Shown one piece after another: positions 11,733-23,322 of a DNA stretch of 64,000 nucleotides; within the stretch, counting starts at the first letter, position 1, and every line of letters begins with the position of its first letter. Both the position numbers and the translations under genes were made by a program. The notes under the pieces were generated by a model, which worked only from the letters and a program-made list of their open reading frames with translations, did no database searches and was not told the origin of the DNA. Origin of the DNA: Rugalucina vietnamica (lineage: Eukaryota; Mollusca; Bivalvia; Lucinida; Lucinidae); contig OZ024872.1 in NCBI GenBank assembly GCA_964017185.1, positions 47,144,188 through 47,208,187 of the forward strand, given 5' to 3'.

Positions 11733-14290
11733 CGAAACGCTATAAAGACACCCTCAAAGCCTCTCTGAAGGATTAGATTAGCGTTCTCTGCACTTTCTTT
11801 CAGTTTCACAGATTTTTTTTTGCTACTTTGTTGATGAGACATCGCCACTTAGATCGCTCCTGTGCAGTCTGTTTCCAAGACCCCATTGGTATGTCGAAAT
11901 CCTTCAGAGAGGCTTTGAGGGTGTCTTTATAGCGTTTCGTCTGGCCACCTTGAGAGCGCGTTCCTTCCTGTAGTTCTCCAAAGAAGACTTTCTTTGGAAG
12001 TCGCTCATCAGGCATTCTTATATCATGGCCAGTTCACCTTAGCTGTGCTAGCTTTAAGATAGTATGCATGCTTTGCATCCCTGCTTTCTTCAGGACCTCT
12101 GTATATGGAATCTTGTCTTGCCGCTTGATTTTGAAACAGCTTTCTCAAACAGCTTAAGTGGAAATGTTAAGTCTCTTTGCATGACGCTGGTATACTGTCC
12201 AGGTCTTACATGCATACAAGAGGGTTGGCAGTACCACAGCCTTGTAGACTTTCAGCTTGTTGTCAAACTTGATTCCATTTCGCTTCCAGACATTTGCACG
12301 GAGTCTTCCGAATGCCACACTGGTTTTTGCAATTCTGGCAGAGACCTCATCATCAATGTGTACTGCTGTGGAGAGAGTGCGTCCCAGGTAGGTGAATTTA
12401 TCAAACATCTTTCAGTTTTTGTCCATTCACAGTGGTGGTTGGTTCATTGTACGGTTTTCCAGATGCTGATTGGCGTACAACCTCTGTCTTTTTATGCTTA
12501 TTGTGAGATCATAAATATCACATGACTGAGAGACTTGATGCATGGCTCTTTGCATTTTTACCCCTGAGCTGGCATTCTTGTCCACATCATCTGCATAGAG
12601 GAGCTCATCTAGCACATCAGTCTGCACCTTAGTTTTGGTTTGCAACCTTCCAAAACGGTACCTGATTGGAAAACCAGTGTCACGTACTATCCTAAAAAGC
12701 ATCCACGAGCATGGCAGAAACATCATGCTGAACAGTGTCGGTGCCATAACACAGCCGGGTTTGACCCCATTCGTTACCTCAACTCTCCATCATTTTGCAC
12801 ACGTGCATGCATGCCATCATGAAATTGCCACACCATTGCCGTGAATCTGGTTGGGCAGCTAAACTTGGCCATGATTTTCCAGAGTCCATCTCAACTAACT
12901 GTGTCAAAAGCTTTGGTGAGGTCGACAAACGCCATGTATACATTTACATTCTGTTCTTGGCATTTCTCCAGAAGCTGTCTTGCTGTGAAGATCATGTCTA
13001 TTGCTAGGAAAGAGCTTATTCTCCATTTAGTGCTTCCAAAACACGACAAGGGTAACAGACTTTGATAGTGACACCAGTTTACAAGTTTTACACTGAGTAT
13101 GTAAAAAGTACGTAATGATTTAACTCTCTGTCTTTTCTGAATCCACATTGACTTTCGGGGATACGTCCCCCCTGATCAAGATGAACATTCAGGGATTCAA
13201 CAGAATTTTTGCCTGTATCTTCCCAGCAATGGATAGGAGGGAGATGCCTCTGTGGTTGTCACAGACTTGAGGATTTCCTATACGCATGTAGATGTGGATT
13301 ATGGATGCATTCTTAAATTCTTGTGGGATAGCCTCCTTTCTCAACATACAGTGAAACAACTCTATCAGTTTCTCTGCCATGGGTAGCCCCAGCCTATTAA
13401 ACCTCTGCAGGAATTACATCTGCACCTAGAGCTTTGCAAGATGACAGCTGTTGAACTGTTTTCCTTGTTTTCATGACGGTTGGAAATTCATGTAACAGAA
13501 CATTGTACTCTATCTGTGGAAGTCTGTCGCTTGCATCCTCATTGATGCTTGATGGTCGATAAATGTTCTGCCCATGTTTTCAAGATTACATCTTTATCTG
13601 TGAGAAGAGTGCTTCCTTTTGCACTGAGCAATGTGGTGTCTCCAAAACTCTTTGGGCCATAAATGATTTTCAGTGCGTCATGAAATTTCTTCATGTCCTT
13701 TCTGTCCACAAAAAAAACTGAATTTCTTCTGTTTTCTTCCTCAGCCAGGAATCTCGCAAGTCCCTAAGCTTGGTATGGACTGTCTTACAGATGTTGCTGT
13801 AGGCTGCCTTCTTGGAGCTTGTATCATCTCGATGTGCCTTGCGCAATCTGTGTTTTTCTTCAAGAAGCCTCTGAATTTCGTCATCATTCTCATCAAACCA
13901 GTCTTGATGTTTGCTAGATGGATGTCCTGAAGTAGTAGCAGCTGAAGAATGAACTGTTTTATGGAAAACTGTCCGGTTTTCTTCGGGGTTCTCTGAGATT
14001 GACTGCATCCAGTCGGTTGCAAATGTCCGTTAAGAAAGCTTGTCTCATGCTGTCTTGATTCAATTTTGAGACATCCAGACTTTTATGAGCTTTCTTGCCT
14101 TGAGGTCGCTTCAAAGGCTGGATTCTTAGGTTGAGTTTGCTGACAACCAGTCTATGATCCGTCCAGCAGTCTGCACCACACATAGCCTCCGTCACTCTGA
14201 CATTCTTTCTGTCTGTTGTCCGCACTATGACATAGTCTGTGAGATGCCAGTATTTGGAACGGGGATACATCCAGGATATTTTGTTTCTGT
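11733..14290 (-). mobile_element. Degenerate RTE-like LINE
   Basis: Broken reading frames on the minus strand line up as one non-LTR element. First an endonuclease tail and linker (14270-13700, with DHRLVVSKLNLRI), then RT blocks (DNHRGISLLSIAGKI at 13250, VDLTKAFDTVS at 12900, YADDVDKN at 12590), then the thumb and C-terminus (FTYLGRTL, LPTLLYACKTW at 12200, and KRYKDTLKASLKDF at 11910). Many frameshifts and stops make it a pseudogene. Clade assignment rests on the style of the C-terminal KASLKDF...W...R..W block and is tentative. A perfect 41-bp inverted copy of part of the C-terminal region ends the element (11733-11773 against 11899-11939). Confidence 0.8.
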
Positions 14291-14424
14291 TAGGTAGACG
14301 AATACTGTGTTGGTGATTAGAAGATCATGTTGAGGAAAGATCTGATTATGGTGACCAGGAAGGATTAGTCTATTCATTAGGCTACCTACAAAGGAAATTT
14401 TCTGACCATCTGTTCATTACTCGG

Positions 14425-14700
14425 GGGTAACTAAGGGGTAATTGTGGTACGGGTGTGTGGCCCAAATTTCTGAAACCTACCCCAATCATGTACCTGGTCA
14501 TTGAAAAAATATCTCACCGCTGTGTCTGGTGTGGGTTCGATCCCCGCTCTGGCCACATGTGAGACAAGCCAAGTTCTGCTTGCGGGTGTGTCAGGTGGTT
14601 TTTCTCGGGGTTCTCCCGTTTTCGCCCCACCTACTGATTGGCCCGTCTGATATGAATTGAAATAATCTTGAAAGGGACGTAAAACTGAATTAAAAAAAAA
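14425..14700 (+). mobile_element. SINE with B box and A-rich tail
   Basis: GTGGGTTCGATCCCC at about 14530 is a clear pol III B box, with a weak A box about 50 bases upstream. The body runs through GGGACGTAAAACTGAATT into a run of A near 14690. Imperfect direct repeats of ATACCCATTCATATACTGTCC follow between 14700 and 14830. Confidence 0.75.
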
Positions 14701-14940
14701 ATAGACCCATTCATAAACTTGATTGATCAAATATTGACCCATTCATATACATGTACTGTCCTTTGATTTTTTATACCCATTCATATACTGTCCTTTGATT
14801 TTTTTATACCCATTTATATACTAATTGTTGCTTCGTATCATCTGCGCAGAGATTCTAAGCTCGATTCTGAGGGCGTATACTGAGGGCGTATATCTCGTGA
14901 CTGAGTCTCGTGACAGGAAATCTTTGCAAATACCATATAC

Positions 14941-15447
14941 CACACTGGTCAACCTTTACGCTGATTTGGTTTAGTTTTACGCAAGATTGACGGTGCATAA
15001 AACTTGGAAGTGGTTCTATTTAGTCTTAATTTGCATATATACTCAATGGAAAAGCATGCCATATGCTAAAGGGACTGTAGAAATATGTATAGTTTGGGAA
15101 TATAACATGCAGCGGTCGATTTATGTATGTACTGAAGAATATATTCGAGTACCGATCAAGGAGGTAGATGATTAAAACAAATCGACTTACCATTTGGGTC
15201 GGTGCTCGAAATCATCCCTAAATGCTTACATCAATCACCAGAAGCATGTCGTATTCTTAAAACTAACATAAATCTATAGTCCCTTTGACATTTTGTATGC
15301 TTTTTCTATAGAGCATCAACACCATTAAAAATGAAACATCCAAAATTTATTTACTGGTCGCCGCCATTTTTTGTCTCCAGTAAATCAGCGTAAATATCCG
15401 CAAATCGTCTTAAACACCGCAAATCGACGTATAGATTGACCAGTGTG
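14941..15447. mobile_element. Foldback TIR element with ATATAC duplication
   Basis: Ends CACACTGGTCAA and TTGACCAGTGTG are flanked by ATATAC on both sides (14935-14940 and 15448-15453). Internal inverted segments (GGGACTGTAGAAATATGTATAG against CTATAGTCCC) make most of the 507 bp loosely palindromic. No protein. Superfamily not assigned. Confidence 0.75.
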
Positions 15448-15698
15448 ATATACAGGGATGCCAGAAAAGATGGGCCATCGGTTGGTTGGTTGGTTGATAT
15501 AATTTCCGCCGAACTCGACGCACCTCTTGAAGAGTAGGTATAACGTAACGTAAGTCTTGTATTAAGTATGTACAGTTCCAGGTTTAAAATGATGACACAT
15601 CCACCACCCTATTTTACAACCTAAGAATGTCTTGAAAAACCCTGGATTAGCTAAGGTGGACCACGGCTTCCATATTTACAACGTATTGTCTTTAAATT

Positions 15699-18600
15699 TC
15701 AATAGCCAGTCTTTTTAGATTTTCTTTTTCTTCGGGGTATTATAGACAGTCTCTTGTACCTCTCAACATGTAACGCGTAACACAGTCTCCGGGCGTGAAA
15801 GATAATCTCATGAACAGTCTTTTCGTCAACAATGGCAGAACAATCAGTTAATAACTGGATTAGAGTCTGGTTATTGCTTAAGTCTATATCACTGTCTTTC
15901 ATAACTATCTTAATGTCTCTAAGTATTGGCTGCCTTATATTTTCGAGGGTGGTACAGTCTAATAAGAAGTGACCCAAAGTCTCTGCACTAGCATTACACA
16001 ACACGTTGGGTCTACTGCATTTTGGTTAAACGTAGCTCTGGTAGTTTGCAGAATATACGTCCCTGTAGTGATCTTTAGGTGCACTGCTATACGTGGTACT
16101 TCACGCAGGTTCCCTGTAGACTCGATCAACGGATGACGTGTTGAGAACTTTGTCGTGTCAAAAACTAACCGCTGGAGACTAAGGTACAGCGGAATCACAG
16201 TTTGTAATCTGTCACACCAGTATCGATTGATAGCTTTTTCCACAGTAGCTTTCCAGGAATGTTTTGACTGCGGCTTCTCAAGAATCTCTGAACAGTCTGG
16301 GAGCCCGTACATGATGCATAACTTTTTCACACCCACAAACCAACTATGACTGTCTAGTGATTTTATTGACAGTTGTCTTTCGGCGAGTCTTTTTTCCACA
16401 GAAGTATCTGGCAGGCGACTGATGTTCCCATAAAAAGTCAGCACCCGTTGATGAATCATTGCTTCGATAGGAATAGTTCCAGACAACACATAGATTGCTG
16501 GGTCAGCCGTGGTAACAGGCAAAGATAGCAGATGCTTTAGGCTATGCTTGTTGAACTTATCCAGGTCATCCACGAACTTCTGTCGAGGGAATACCACCTC
16601 CATTCCATATAGCAGGACCGGGAGTACATAGATTTGATATAAATGGAGTGATGTTTCTAGGTCTAAGCCGTTCTCCCCATGCAAACCGGCTGACATGAGG
16701 CTATACATGGTTCTCCTGGCCTTCTTTATGTTTTCAGCTACAGCCGTCTCATCTGTATCAGCAGAGCGGCAGATTCTCACATGCATGGTCTTATCCACTG
16801 TCGGCATTTTCACCCCATCCAGGTCCCAGGAGTTGCTTGATTTGACCTTACTTTTCCTAAGTTTGTTCAGTATTTCCAGCACTACACTTTTAACCGGCTG
16901 AAGGATAAAGCTCCATTTTACTATGGTCGACTCCAATATCAAGCATTGACTGTAGGATCCCGGGGCTGTCAGCACCAATAGCACAATCATCAGCGCAAGT
17001 TGGGGTGACACAGACAATAGGCCCAATCTTTGTGGCATTTTCTGCTATGGTTAAACGATCAAGTAGGCTATCATTGTATACTTTATAAAGGTCTGTGCTT
17101 AAAATCCCTCCTTGTCTCACCCCCTGATCCACTCTGAATTGCTCTGATATTTCACCCTGCCACTTTACTGCTGACTTGGCATCCTGATGGAGACTGTTAA
17201 TGAGAGTCCATATATTTCCTTCTGTCCCAATATTGAAGAGTTTTCTCATCAGACTTCTATGTGATACGACATCAAAGGCAGACCTCGCATCAAGGAAGGC
17301 TATGTAGGCTGGAGACTGGCTATCTCGACGATCCCGGATAAATTCCTCTAATATGAGTGCTGTATTCATTGGTGAAGAGTTTTCAGTGAAGCCTTGTTGG
17401 AGTTTATTTTGCTTCTCGAGTATGAGTTGTTTCAGTCTGGCTCTGATGACAAGCTCCAATACTTTGGTGAATATTGGTATAACAGTTATGCCTCTGTAGT
17501 TCTTGGAGTCGGTGTTGCTTCCTTTTTTCTTGAAAACCAGAGTAACTAGGCCTATCTTCATTGTTTCTGTAATTTGTCCTGTTTCGAAAAGCTTGTTGAG
17601 AAGTAGACAAAGGATATCTATGATTACATCTTCAGCATATACAAAATGCTCAGCAGTTATTCCCAGGGCATCAGCAGCTTTTCCTCTGTTAAGTTCTTTG
17701 ATGGCTGTCTGGACTTCCTTCTTTGTTACCTGGGCAGCCAGTTGACCTTGGGCCCGACTGATATCTTCTATCTCATTGGCGTCCATCTGAACAAGATGAT
17801 GATAATCCTCATCAAACGAGGGGTCCTCTGATGCTGAGGCGAGTGACTTAAAGTGTTCAAACCATCCAGATAGTACATTTTCACCTCTGTATACCTCTCC
17901 AGAGACATGGAGTTCGTCAACACAGCTTCCTAGGTTACCTCTTTGCTTCCGTATGAGTTTGTGAAATAATTGGGTATTTTCAGACTTAGCATTTAGAATT
18001 TCCTGTCTCTCTTCATTGTGCTTCACTGCAATCTGGTTCCTACAGACCCGCCGCAGTTCCTGTCTTTTCTCACGTTTAGCAATCAACAGTGGGTGGTTGG
18101 GATCATTTGGCATACCTCCTCTCTTCCACTCATTGAATGCCAATTTCTTTTCAGAGAGACTGTGACGGATTTCTGGGCTCCACACTACTAGTTTTGGTTT
18201 CCTCATACGTCTTACTGTACCAGGACCGGCTAATGTGGCTGCTTCCTTGAGGATACTATTGAATTTGATAATACTATTATCAATGCAACTGACGGAGACT
18301 GGAGTTACGTCGTAGTCACTCAGCAGTTGTGCAAGATTCGCTCTGTATGTCTCATGATCAATTCTCTTCCAATTCACCTTCGGGGAGATTGCTATATTCT
18401 TATTCGTGGCTCTGTCCAAGCAACGGTAGATGGTACAGCTAACAGGATAGTGGTCCGAGTTGTTTTCGATCATGTCTAGCCTTCTCACTGGTGAAACATC
18501 CTTTGCCAGAGACTTCGGGTAGAAGAGATAGTAGATAGTAGTAGAATCCACACCATTTGGATGAATAAATGACTTGTCAGTTCTGGTCGTATCTAAGCTA

Positions 18601-19640
18601 TGATCTGTTAGAAATTCTCGAAATAGGACTGTACGTCTGGATGTGCCTTGTGAAAGATCTTCATTAAAGTCCCCTCCCACTATGACATCATGCGAGGTTC
18701 CATACTTCAATAATATTTCATTAAGTTGGTCTAGACAGTCAGAAAAGGCTTCATAGTTGTCGGATACACCCTTACAAGGCATATATGTTGATATCAGAAG
18801 AATGGGTTTTTGAGATCTGATTGTCACACACTGGATACGATTTCCGCCGTCCGGCAGGACTGTAACTAGATGGTCAATATCTTTATTCCAGAGATCCCCA
18901 CCCCACCATAACCTCTGGGCATCTGGACAGGTGTAATAGGGTCGTCAGAGTCCACTGCCTTACCGGTACCCGTAAAGGTCTCGTGAATTTCTTTTAGGGT
19001 AGAGAGTTGACATTGAAACAGCCAATGTTCCTGCAGCAATATAAAAAAGTACAAGTAGGCAAAGATCAGGAAAAGGCGCAATCAGAAAAAGACTCCCACT
19101 CCAAAAACCAAGGCGGGAAAAAACCAAACCAACAACCAGGTACTTATACCATGAAAACATTTCGTAAGCCGAATGAGCAGCTATTTTTCCAATAGGTGGC
19201 CACTCAGTTACCTTAACTTAACTAAATATATGCAAACATACATAAGGCGCCAACAGCACAAAAATATTTTAAACACCAAGACATAAAACAAAAAGAACCA
19301 CCACAGAAGTATCGACTTGGAACGATCAGTAACACAAAGTTACTGGCGGGTTTAAATCTATTTTACACGGCCGTAACCTCACCCTCAGCTTCTGCGGTGG
19401 TTCATAACATTTAGTTAGTTCTTCGGTCCTCGTGGTGAATCTCTAACTAGTAAATGAATCATCAAGAACAAACAAATAAATCATGATAAACATCCCGATG
19501 AATCAAAAACCAGGACTCACAGATTCAGTAAGCTGCCCGACGATGGAGATCCCTGGGCGCCAAATAACTTCCTAAAATCTGAGTTTTTTGACAATTTCGC
19601 AGTGGCGTGTGTAGAGGTATTAATATTTTTACAGTTGAAG
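15699..19640 (-). pseudogene. LINE ORF2: endonuclease, reverse transcriptase, C-terminal zinc motif
   Basis: Encodes the enzyme that nicks target DNA and copies the element RNA. The endonuclease opens near 19640 with TSFNCKN, is broken by a family E insert, and resumes at 19040 with LLQEHWL. After a frameshift near 18870 it continues through GGDFNED to NNSDHYPVS, the APE-type SDH motif. RT blocks follow: NYRGITVIP, FLDARSAFDVVSHRSL, QGVRQGGILSTDLYKVY and CADD, where the usual first residue of the (F/Y)xDD-type box is Cys while both Asp remain. A frameshift near 16950 leads into the thumb and C-terminus, and another near 15970 falls in the CCHC-like zinc motif (PTC, CNASAETLGHFLLDC). At least three frameshifts and one large insertion make it non-functional as read. 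Confidence 0.85.
19047..19572 (+). mobile_element. Repeat family E insertion in the LINE endonuclease
   Basis: A 526-bp copy flanked by TAAAA (19042-19046 and 19573-19577). Removing it and one TAAAA rejoins the endonuclease frame between the SDF and LLQEHWL stretches. The left end is AAGTACAAGTAGGCAAAG and the right end CGCCAAATAACTTCC. No clear TIR. It may be a solo terminal repeat or short non-autonomous element; its class is unknown. Confidence 0.75.
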
Positions 19641-19734
19641 GATGTAACACAAATCTGATGGGCTATGTTTGACTCTGACTCCTCTGTTATACTTGTAGCT
19701 TTCTGTAAAGATGTGGCTAGGTCCAGCCCTGGTT

Positions 19735-22402
19735 GGGCCCGCTCCGCTCTAAAAAAGACTTCGGTTCACCAGTTGCATGACTACGATGTTGGTTGCGAAA
19801 TAATGGTTGGCCCATGACTAGCGGTACAGCATTCTTGTTTACCAGATAATTTACTTGTTGATTGGTAGGACAATGGTATGTTGGGACAAGCATACTTGTT
19901 TGTATGTTTTCATATTTTTAGTTAAGTTAAGGTAACTGAGTGGCCACCTATTGGGAAAATAGCTGCTCATTCGGCTTACGATATGTTTCATGGTATAAGT
20001 GCCTGGTTGTTGGTTTGGTTTTTTCCCGCCTCGGTTTTTGGAGTGGGAATCTTTTTCTGATTGCACCTTTTCCTGATCTTTGCCTACTTGTACCTTTTTT
20101 TGGTATCTGTCTATCTAGTTGAGACGGAGACACATGACCTTGGTGATAAGATCCCTGTAATTGGGGGGGTTGCATACTCTGTCTCTGAGGTGGTGGTCCA
20201 GTTGACTGCTGAGAACTGAACATTGTAGACTGCATACGCTGAGAATTCGATTGGACATTGGGCCCCTGTGACCCTTGATTTCTGCTTGTATGCATCAAAT
20301 TATTTGTAGAGTTTTGCTCGTATGTCATGTGACGATTGTCTGTATGCGTTCGAGTATATCCAGCAATGGTTTGCTGCGACCCTGGGCCTCGAAAGTTGGG
20401 AACCTCAGTCACGGCGTGCTGATTAGAATTGTTAGGGGGTTGAGACAATATGTTAGGTATATCCCTATACATTGGTAACTCATTGGTCCCTTCACGTCTG
20501 TTGCTCATGTTCTTCGTTGTAGCAGGGTAGCTTTGAGTTGTTATAGGGCTATCGAGGTTCTCACGTGATTCCATCTCGGTAATCTGCCTTGCCACTTTAC
20601 CCATTATAAACCGTGTCACCTGGTCATGCACACCGATTATCAGTTTATCTGTACTAGATGTGGCGGCATAAGAGTTAGTTTGGGTTGAGAACGCCTTGGG
20701 AGTATGGTTTTCTGTCTCTTATAGGTTTATTTTACGATTTAAGGTCTTTATAGTAGTTTCTAACTCATGGTTACGAGCCTCGACCTTCTGGATATAATCG
20801 CGAAGGCGCCTAGTTTCATTCACGTCCTCGCTTATCTTGGCCTCCTTTAACTTCAACTCATTTTCCCATCTTTTCAGTTTACTCTCCAATTGCCGCAAAT
20901 CTTTTTGTTTCACATTCGCGTCACTCTCCGTATCTGATTTGGCCGTTGGCTTTTTTTAGACATTCTTAGACATTACCGAATCATCCACAGGTAGTGGTGT
21001 TACAGGCGATTGAATTGTCATTGACTGCTGTGTTGGTGCTTTGGCACTTGGTAATACTGATTCATGTCTATTGAATTCAATTTTGGGCAATTGTTCGACC
21101 ATCGATATTTGTGCATTGGTTCCTTGACTATTCGCCAGTTTATTTTCACAATCTTTATTTTGATTTTGCTGACTTTCCACCGCTGCACATGCAAGACATT
21201 CATCTGAATTGTTTTGGTCCATACAGTTTAAATGACTTATCAGGTAACATTTTATGCACGCAATGTCATCTTCAGTTATAGTGCGGCCACAAACATTACA
21301 CAACTGATCTACTTCCTCCAACAACAGGTCGTTCGCCGCAGATTCTCGATTAGATGCTCGCTCATGACTTAATTTAGGAAATTTAAGTTGAGAGGCAGAT
21401 GTGCACCTTTTCATAGACTGCTTCGACGCGTTTTGAGGTTTAGTTAGATTAGGTCTCTGAACGGGAGATCTTGAAGTGTCACGATTGGCCACAGCTTTCA
21501 CACATGTATTATGCTGCAAACAGTCTTTACAGTTGTATATATACCCAGTATCTTTGTGCAACCTTTCAATCTCGCCATTTGAAAGTCTATCGCAATGATA
21601 ATGAATCCTATGATTACCGATTTGACAGACAGCAGCACGAGTTTTACAAGCGCGTTTGCATTTGGTACAAGTGATGTTTGTAGGATCAGTATCACCAACA
21701 CGCGATGCTACAGCTGGGGAACGCACAGGGCTGCATTGGTTTATGTCATTATCATCAGCTGAGCCAATATCACCAATACTGTCATTGAATTGCGAAACAG
21801 ATCTTTGGTTCTCGTGTACTGAGGTGTTAACATCCAGGTTGCGGGCATTTGTACGCTGTTCTACACTGTAGTAGCTGCTGCATTCGATCAGTCGACAAAT
21901 TATTTAGCGTAGGGATACTACGGAATTTCGCGACTGAAATGCACATAATTTCATGTAAAACTGGTAAATGTGCATCCATAAACCTATCGAGGTCCTTGCC
22001 ATTCAGTAATAGTGTATTATTTGTCAGATACATGTTCAGTGTATAACCAACAGCACAACCATTGTCAAAATAACGCCGTACTTTAAAAGTATGTTGAACA
22101 ATAGTGTGTCCCTGCTTATCTTCAGTACTTGTGAAAATACAGTAACCTTCCTCTGAGGGGAAATTCTTATACAGGGCCAGGCAAGCATCATCAAGTAATT
22201 CAAATGTTGCTGTGTCAAGTTTGCCGCTGATTCCACCACTTGTATATTCATAATCTACCATGACCTCATTACAGCTCTGAAGTTTCTTTTTCAATGTTCT
22301 ATCAATATTGAGGGTATAATTTGTGGCAGTAAGAATCTGTCTATTTGAGGCATTTGGAGGATTTTGGGAATTGTCAATTTGGAATTCACAGGAGGCGGCC
22401 AT
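19735..22402 (-). pseudogene. LINE ORF1 with PHD-like finger and coiled coil
   Basis: Likely the RNA-binding/chaperone protein of the LINE. The chosen start is the ATG at 22402 (MAASCEFQ, good context AACATGGCC). An N-terminal domain of about 190 residues follows, without a recognised family. A frame break lies near 21830. Then comes a cysteine/histidine finger of PHD type (CTKCKRACKTRAAVC...HYHCDRL...CKDC, about 21660-21510) and a second Cys cluster (LCNVCGRTI...CLAC, about 21310-21190). A break near 20940 precedes a Lys/Glu-rich coiled coil (20913-20719). The Gln/Ser/Pro-rich C-terminal part (20631-20110) is interrupted by a family E segment, and the frame then resumes (QTSMLVPTYHC) to a TAG near 19735. 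Confidence 0.75.
19905..20095 (-). repeat. Second family E segment in the LINE, inverted
   Basis: Only the terminal ~190 bp of family E, opposite in orientation to the copy at 19047. Together they make a long inverted repeat with a ~650-bp spacer. It interrupts the C-terminal region of ORF1, adding a basic stretch (RQRSGKGAIRKRF). Target duplication not resolved. Confidence 0.7.
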
Positions 22403-22480
22403 GTTGTTTGCCAAATACCAGGGGATCAATGAAGCGTGTCGTTTGATATGGAAGCCGCAGCACACCCACGCCAACCTTCA

Positions 22481-23322
22481 CCGCGTAGGAATTTTCACAA
22501 TTGTTTTCACAACTTTTTTGATAAAATTCACAATGTACTGAACTTTCACCAATTATGTACAGCAAGTTAAGAATCAAGAAGCATGTGTAAAACTGATCTA
22601 AATTCCTCTTTCATTTAAAAGTTCAGACATTAAAAATGTTAAAGTTTCCGGACTATTTTCCACGCGTATGGATTCCTTTCTTTCAGACAATATTTCAATT
22701 AAAATCTCTTTAAAAATACAACAAATATCCAGAATTTTGGTATAAGAACACAGATGATTCACGTTAAAACTTCTTGCTTCTATCTACAGTTGTTAAAATA
22801 TGATTTCAGTCCCTAAAACCACATAAAATTCTAAAATCTACGTCCAAACACCGAAACACGTCCTTCTCCAACCATCACCAGACATTGCTAGATATACCAC
22901 ACAGGAAATCTAGGGCTATTCACTTACTGTTGTGTGAAAAATGGGGCCATTCGTATACTTTTACTTGAAAATTGAAGCATATTCATATACTGGCGAGGCT
23001 GAAAAAGGGGGCTATTCGTGCGGCACATCCCTACTATGTCATTTATAGGTAGTAAACACCCCCCCCCCCCCCCACGAGGTTCATTACGCTGAACTGAATG
23101 GATATTCTTTTTATTGTGCTGAACGGGAATGTTAATTCGGTTAATATCTGATTATGCTGTCTTCATTATGCTGAACAGCAGTTGTTTCTTGTTGTTTTGT
23201 TTTTTTTTTCTTTTTGTTATGCTGAAAGGAAGGGGTTTTTTAACAGTGTATACAATTTAACCATACACCCAACTGACTTAGTATATTACGTTGATGCTTC
23301 CATGCACATTCCTTCCATTTTT
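22481..23322. other. Intergenic, no gene seen
   Basis: AT-rich sequence with a C homopolymer of about 15 at 23060 and a T-rich tract near 23200. No ORF, RNA gene or repeat of the families above was recognised. Confidence 0.5.

Larger units (their letters stand above)
15477..22480 (-). mobile_element. PHD-finger LINE (APE-type non-LTR retrotransposon)
   Basis: A near-complete element about 7 kb long. ORF1 with a PHD-like finger (22402 to about 19735) overlaps the start of ORF2 with endonuclease and reverse transcriptase (about 19640-15699). The 3' UTR ends in a CAACCAACCAACC tail (15477-15500). A PHD-type ORF1 is known in CR1/L2-like lineages; the RT clade was not fixed. Several frameshifts and two insertions of repeat family E (19047-19572 and about 19905-20095) make it defective. 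Confidence 0.85.

Noticed and set aside
12064-12525. Plus-strand ORF of 153 codons
   Set aside because: It lies antisense to the recognisable RT C-terminal blocks of the LINE, with no independent similarity.
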